The notes beneath the pieces are model-generated. The model saw only the letters and a program-made list of their open reading frames with translations. It did no database searches and had not been told where the DNA came from. A DNA stretch of 9,138 bases from Bryobacterales bacterium (GTDB lineage: Bacteria > Acidobacteriota > Terriglobia > Bryobacterales > Bryobacteraceae): NCBI GenBank assembly GCA_016789785.1, contig JAEUQE010000294.1, positions 1 through 9,138 of the forward strand, written 5' to 3'. This document shows, in pieces, positions 6,744 through 9,138 of this stretch (its first letter is position 1; every line of letters starts with the position of its first letter). The translations under genes were made by a program, and so were the position numbers.

Positions 6744-7825
6744 CGCAGATGCTCGCGGAGGAAGCGAAGGAAGTTGCCGTGGAAGATGTTCCCGATATCC
6801 TCTTCGGAATAGCCGCGGGCGGCAAGCGGAGCAATCAGCTTGTGCAGATCGGCGATGCTATCGAGGTCCATCGGCGTTTGCTCCGTGCCGTAGCCGCCAT
6901 CGAGATCGGTGCCGATGCCTACATGACGGGCGTTGCCGGCGATCTGGCAGATGTGGTCAATGTGTTCGCAGATCTTCTCCATCTTGAGCCCGAACTCCGC
7001 GGGCGTGGAGCGCTTGTGGACCCAGCCGTGCACCATCATGATGGCGTCGAATGCCATGCCGATCACGGCGCCTCGATCCACCAGCGCTTTGATCTGATCG
7101 TCAGCGAGCTGGCGGTTCCAATCGGCAAGTGAGCGGCAGTTGTGATGGCTCGCCCACATCGGGCCGGAGTAATGATCGAGCGCGTCCCAGAAGCTTTCGT
7201 CGCAGAGATGCGTGACGTCGAGAATGATGCCGAGCCGTTGCATCTCCTTGAGCAGTTCCCTGCCTTTGGGAGTGAGCGGGCCCTCATCGTCGGTGCCATG
7301 GCCGTAGATGCCGGGCCCGTAGTGCACGGGGCCGATGGCGATGAGCCCATCGGCGCGCGACCGTTCCAGATGCTTCCAACTCAGAATGGAGTCCGCGCCT
7401 TCGAGGCTCAATAGATAGCCTATGGGAAGCTTCGCGGCCTCTTCGTTGGTCGCGTTCTTCCACTTTTTGGCAAGGGCTTCCACTTCGGGCCATGTGCGCA
7501 ACTGCACCAGTTGCCCGCACTCTTCCATGGCGCGATACCACGCGAGTTGACCCTGTGTCTGCGCCCACGCCTGTTCGGGGCTTTGCCATCCGGGGAGCTT
7601 CGAGAACCGGCCGGAGAAGCGCGCGATCTGAGTGGCAACACAGAGGCCGATGCGCCCACGCCGCATCTCGGGGAGACAGACGGTGTTGCGGGTTCGATCG
7701 GGAAGGTCGTGCATGCCGAGTTCGCGGCGGCGGATCTCGACCTGCGGCAGGCGGATGTCGCGATTCCATTCCATGGCGTTCATGGAGAGGTCGAGGTGGG
7801 CATCAAGGATGAGAGGGACGGTCAT
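6740..7825 (-). CDS. M19 family membrane dipeptidase (renal dipeptidase-like), predicted cytosolic
   Basis: This is a 361-residue metallohydrolase of peptidase family M19, which cleaves dipeptides and related amides, often with a D- or dehydro-amino acid at the C-terminus, using two zinc ions. The expected ligands are visible: H10 and D12 in LDAHLDL, E142 in LSLEGAD, H206 in LDVTHLCDESF, and H227 in ASHHNCRSL with the substrate-binding Arg R231. GIGTDLDGG (303-311) matches the GxDFDG box of the active site. Length is normal. Unlike the mammalian membrane enzyme there is no signal peptide or anchor: the catalytic HLD lies only ten residues from the start, so the enzyme is probably cytosolic. 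The ATG at 7825-7823 has only a weak GGAG 3 nt upstream. The gene heads a leftward operon with the MFS carrier. The exact substrate is not predictable. Confidence 0.93.
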   Translation of the reverse strand: MTVPLILDAHLDLSMNAMEWNRDIRLPQVEIRRRELGMHDLPDRTRNTVCLPEMRRGRIGLCVATQIARFSGRFSKLPGWQSPEQAWAQTQGQLAWYRAMEECGQLVQLRTWPEVEALAKKWKNATNEEAAKLPIGYLLSLEGADSILSWKHLERSRADGLIAIGPVHYGPGIYGHGTDDEGPLTPKGRELLKEMQRLGIILDVTHLCDESFWDALDHYSGPMWASHHNCRSLADWNRQLADDQIKALVDRGAVIGMAFDAIMMVHGWVHKRSTPAEFGLKMEKICEHIDHICQIAGNARHVGIGTDLDGGYGTEQTPMDLDSIADLHKLIAPLAARGYSEEDIGNIFHGNFLRFLREHLR

Positions 7826-7835
7826 AAACTCCAGA

Positions 7836-7858
7836 TGCCCATGCTACACCGATGGGCA
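7836..7858. promoter_or_regulatory. Perfect 7-bp inverted repeat in the divergent intergenic region, possible operator
   Basis: TGCCCAT 7836-7842 and ATGGGCA 7852-7858 are exact inverted copies separated by 9 bp, a geometry suited to a dimeric repressor. The site lies 10 bp upstream of the dipeptidase start and about 41 bp upstream of the SBBP gene start, so it could affect either. A weak -10-like TAGCAT on the minus strand (7846-7841) overlaps the left arm. No regulator gene is present in the window. Confidence 0.4.
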
Positions 7859-7899
7859 CCATGGTTTCTTGGGAAGATGGTGGCAGCAGGAGACATTCT

Positions 7900-9138
7900 G
7901 TGAAAGCGATCATCCTTCTGATTCTTGCCGCTGGAGTTTCACGGGCGGCGTCACTGAGTGCGCTGACGCTGACCGTTCCGCCGGCCTTCGAAGAGAACCG
8001 CGGCCAGTCGCCAACGGCTTTTCGCTACGTGCTGGGTCACCTGACCATGGGTTTCGGGTGCGATGGCGTGTATGGAGGGCGCACACCATTGCGGCCGCCC
8101 TCGGAGATCCGGTTCGTTGACGCGCGCACGTCGTGCTCCGCGGAGGCGAGCGAGAGCGATGGAACGTTTACGCGGTTCTATCGTGGAGGGGAGTCGATCG
8201 GGCCATTGCCACGTTACCGCGTGCTGCGCTTCCGCGATGTGTGGCCGGGAGTGTCGTTGGAGTATCGTGCCAACGACTCCTCATTGACGGCCCGCTTTGA
8301 ACTGCGGACGGCGGCGGATCTTCGTGTGATCCGCCTGTCGGCGCAATCGATCCTTCCCGGCAGTAACACCATCTCGACGAACCTCGGGGTATGGCGCATT
8401 TCGGCATCGCAGGGCAACGAGGTCGCGGTGAGCGCACGATTGGACAGCCTAGGTGTGCATTTCCTCGCACCTGCGGCAAATCCGAGCCTTCCGATGACGT
8501 TGACGATGGAAGTGCCCGTGACGATTCCGACGTGGTCCACGCGGGTGTTTGCCGCCCCACAAGCCATCGCGGACGCTGCCGGCAACTGGTACTTTGCAGG
8601 AACAACGACCGTTTATTCAGAGGCGGACGAGAATTCCTCGATCTGCATTGAAGGCGGACTGACGAATCACTGCCCGGACGCGTTTGTGGCCATGTTCGAT
8701 TCCAAGGGAGCATTTCGCTACGCCGTGTACCTTCTGGGATCACGATACGAACAAACAGGTTCTATCAGAACGGACTTGGATGGAAACATCTATGTAGCGG
8801 GTTGGACTTATTCGCGGGACTTCCCAACCACGGTGGGAGCGATTCAGACGCAGTATCAGGGCCCGGATGAGATGAGGCCCGTGTCGAGGGTGTACCGGGG
8901 GGGCGATGGCTTCGTCGCAAAGATTCACGGCCCGACGGGAGGTCTGATCTATTCCACGCTGATCGGCGGCAAGGGTGAGGATACGATTCAGTCACTGGCG
9001 GTGGATACTTCGGGCCAGACGTATTTGAGCATGAATAGCAACATGGCGGATCTCCCGCTGGCAGGCGAAGCGGTAACCAGCGCACCCCATTGTTGCGGGC
9101 GCCTGATGAGCATCTCGGAAGATGGATCGCGGATCCGT
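7900..9138 (+). CDS. SBBP-type beta-propeller repeat protein, N-terminal part (runs off right edge)
   Basis: 413 codons are open from a GTG at 7900 to the right edge. AGGAG at 7888-7892 is placed 7 nt before the start, and the first residues (KAIILLILAAGVSRAAS) form a Sec signal peptide. Residues about 30-180 match the domain that usually precedes SBBP repeats: FEENRGQ at the start, later RYRVLRFRDVWPGVSLEYR and a segment ending in VIRLSAQSI. From about 225 come SBBP repeats (a propeller repeat named from Solibacter usitatus), for example DGNIYVAGWTYSRDFPTT, then DGFVAKIHGPTGGLIYSTLIGG and EDTIQSLAVDTSGQTYLS. At least two blades are visible and more must lie beyond the window. Such proteins are secreted or surface-bound, often with C-terminal Ig-like domains or sorting signals not seen here. 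The substrate or partner is unknown. Confidence 0.9.
   Translation, partial: MKAIILLILAAGVSRAASLSALTLTVPPAFEENRGQSPTAFRYVLGHLTMGFGCDGVYGGRTPLRPPSEIRFVDARTSCSAEASESDGTFTRFYRGGESIGPLPRYRVLRFRDVWPGVSLEYRANDSSLTARFELRTAADLRVIRLSAQSILPGSNTISTNLGVWRISASQGNEVAVSARLDSLGVHFLAPAANPSLPMTLTMEVPVTIPTWSTRVFAAPQAIADAAGNWYFAGTTTVYSEADENSSICIEGGLTNHCPDAFVAMFDSKGAFRYAVYLLGSRYEQTGSIRTDLDGNIYVAGWTYSRDFPTTVGAIQTQYQGPDEMRPVSRVYRGGDGFVAKIHGPTGGLIYSTLIGGKGEDTIQSLAVDTSGQTYLSMNSNMADLPLAGEAVTSAPHCCGRLMSISEDGSRIR

Noticed and set aside
7511..7903. Plus-strand open frame of 130 codons ending at the SBBP start
   Set aside because: It is antisense to the start of the M19 gene and has no domain; the SBBP gene has its own ribosome binding site and signal peptide.

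Overview
The window is GC-rich bacterial DNA and most resembles Acidobacteriota of the Solibacter/Bryobacter group. Three things point there: a secreted beta-propeller protein of the SBBP type (a repeat first named from Solibacter usitatus), an adjacent DUF1549/DUF1553 plus DUF1501 gene pair (a gene pair expanded in Planctomycetes and Solibacter-like Acidobacteria), and a kinesin-light-chain-type TPR protein. This placement is inferred from gene content; no marker gene is present.

Layout. (1) Positions 1-305 hold the start of a possible leftward gene running off the left edge, an imperfect direct repeat of about 55 bp (115-169 and 230-284, with a perfect 23-bp core), and a TATAAT box just before the first rightward gene. 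(2) Positions 306-3903 (+) are a two-gene operon: a DUF1549/DUF1553 protein with a CxxCH motif, then a Tat-type DUF1501 protein, overlapping by 23 bp. (3) Positions 3904-4091 separate convergent genes and carry several hairpins. (4) Positions 4092-7825 (-) are read leftward: an M19 dipeptidase, an MFS carrier coupled to it by a 4-bp GTGA overlap, then after 75 bp an exported TPR protein whose ribosome binding site lies partly in a hairpin. (5) Positions 7826-7899 are a divergent intergenic region with a perfect 7-bp inverted repeat. (6) From 7900 (+) to the right edge runs the N-terminal part of the SBBP protein.

How the genes may work together. The M19 enzyme has no visible signal peptide and is coupled to an ACS-like MFS carrier, so the simplest reading is import of a small anionic compound followed by cytosolic hydrolysis of a dipeptide-like bond. 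DUF1549/DUF1553 and DUF1501 proteins almost always occur together and are predicted to be exported; their biochemical role is not established. The TPR and SBBP proteins are probably exported binding or scaffold proteins.

I see no CRISPR array, transposase, tRNA, rRNA, phage gene or recognisable defence system. The least explained parts are the left-edge repeat with its possible broken coding copy, the structured convergent gap, and the small hairpins at two gene starts. None of these amounts to a demonstrable new system.
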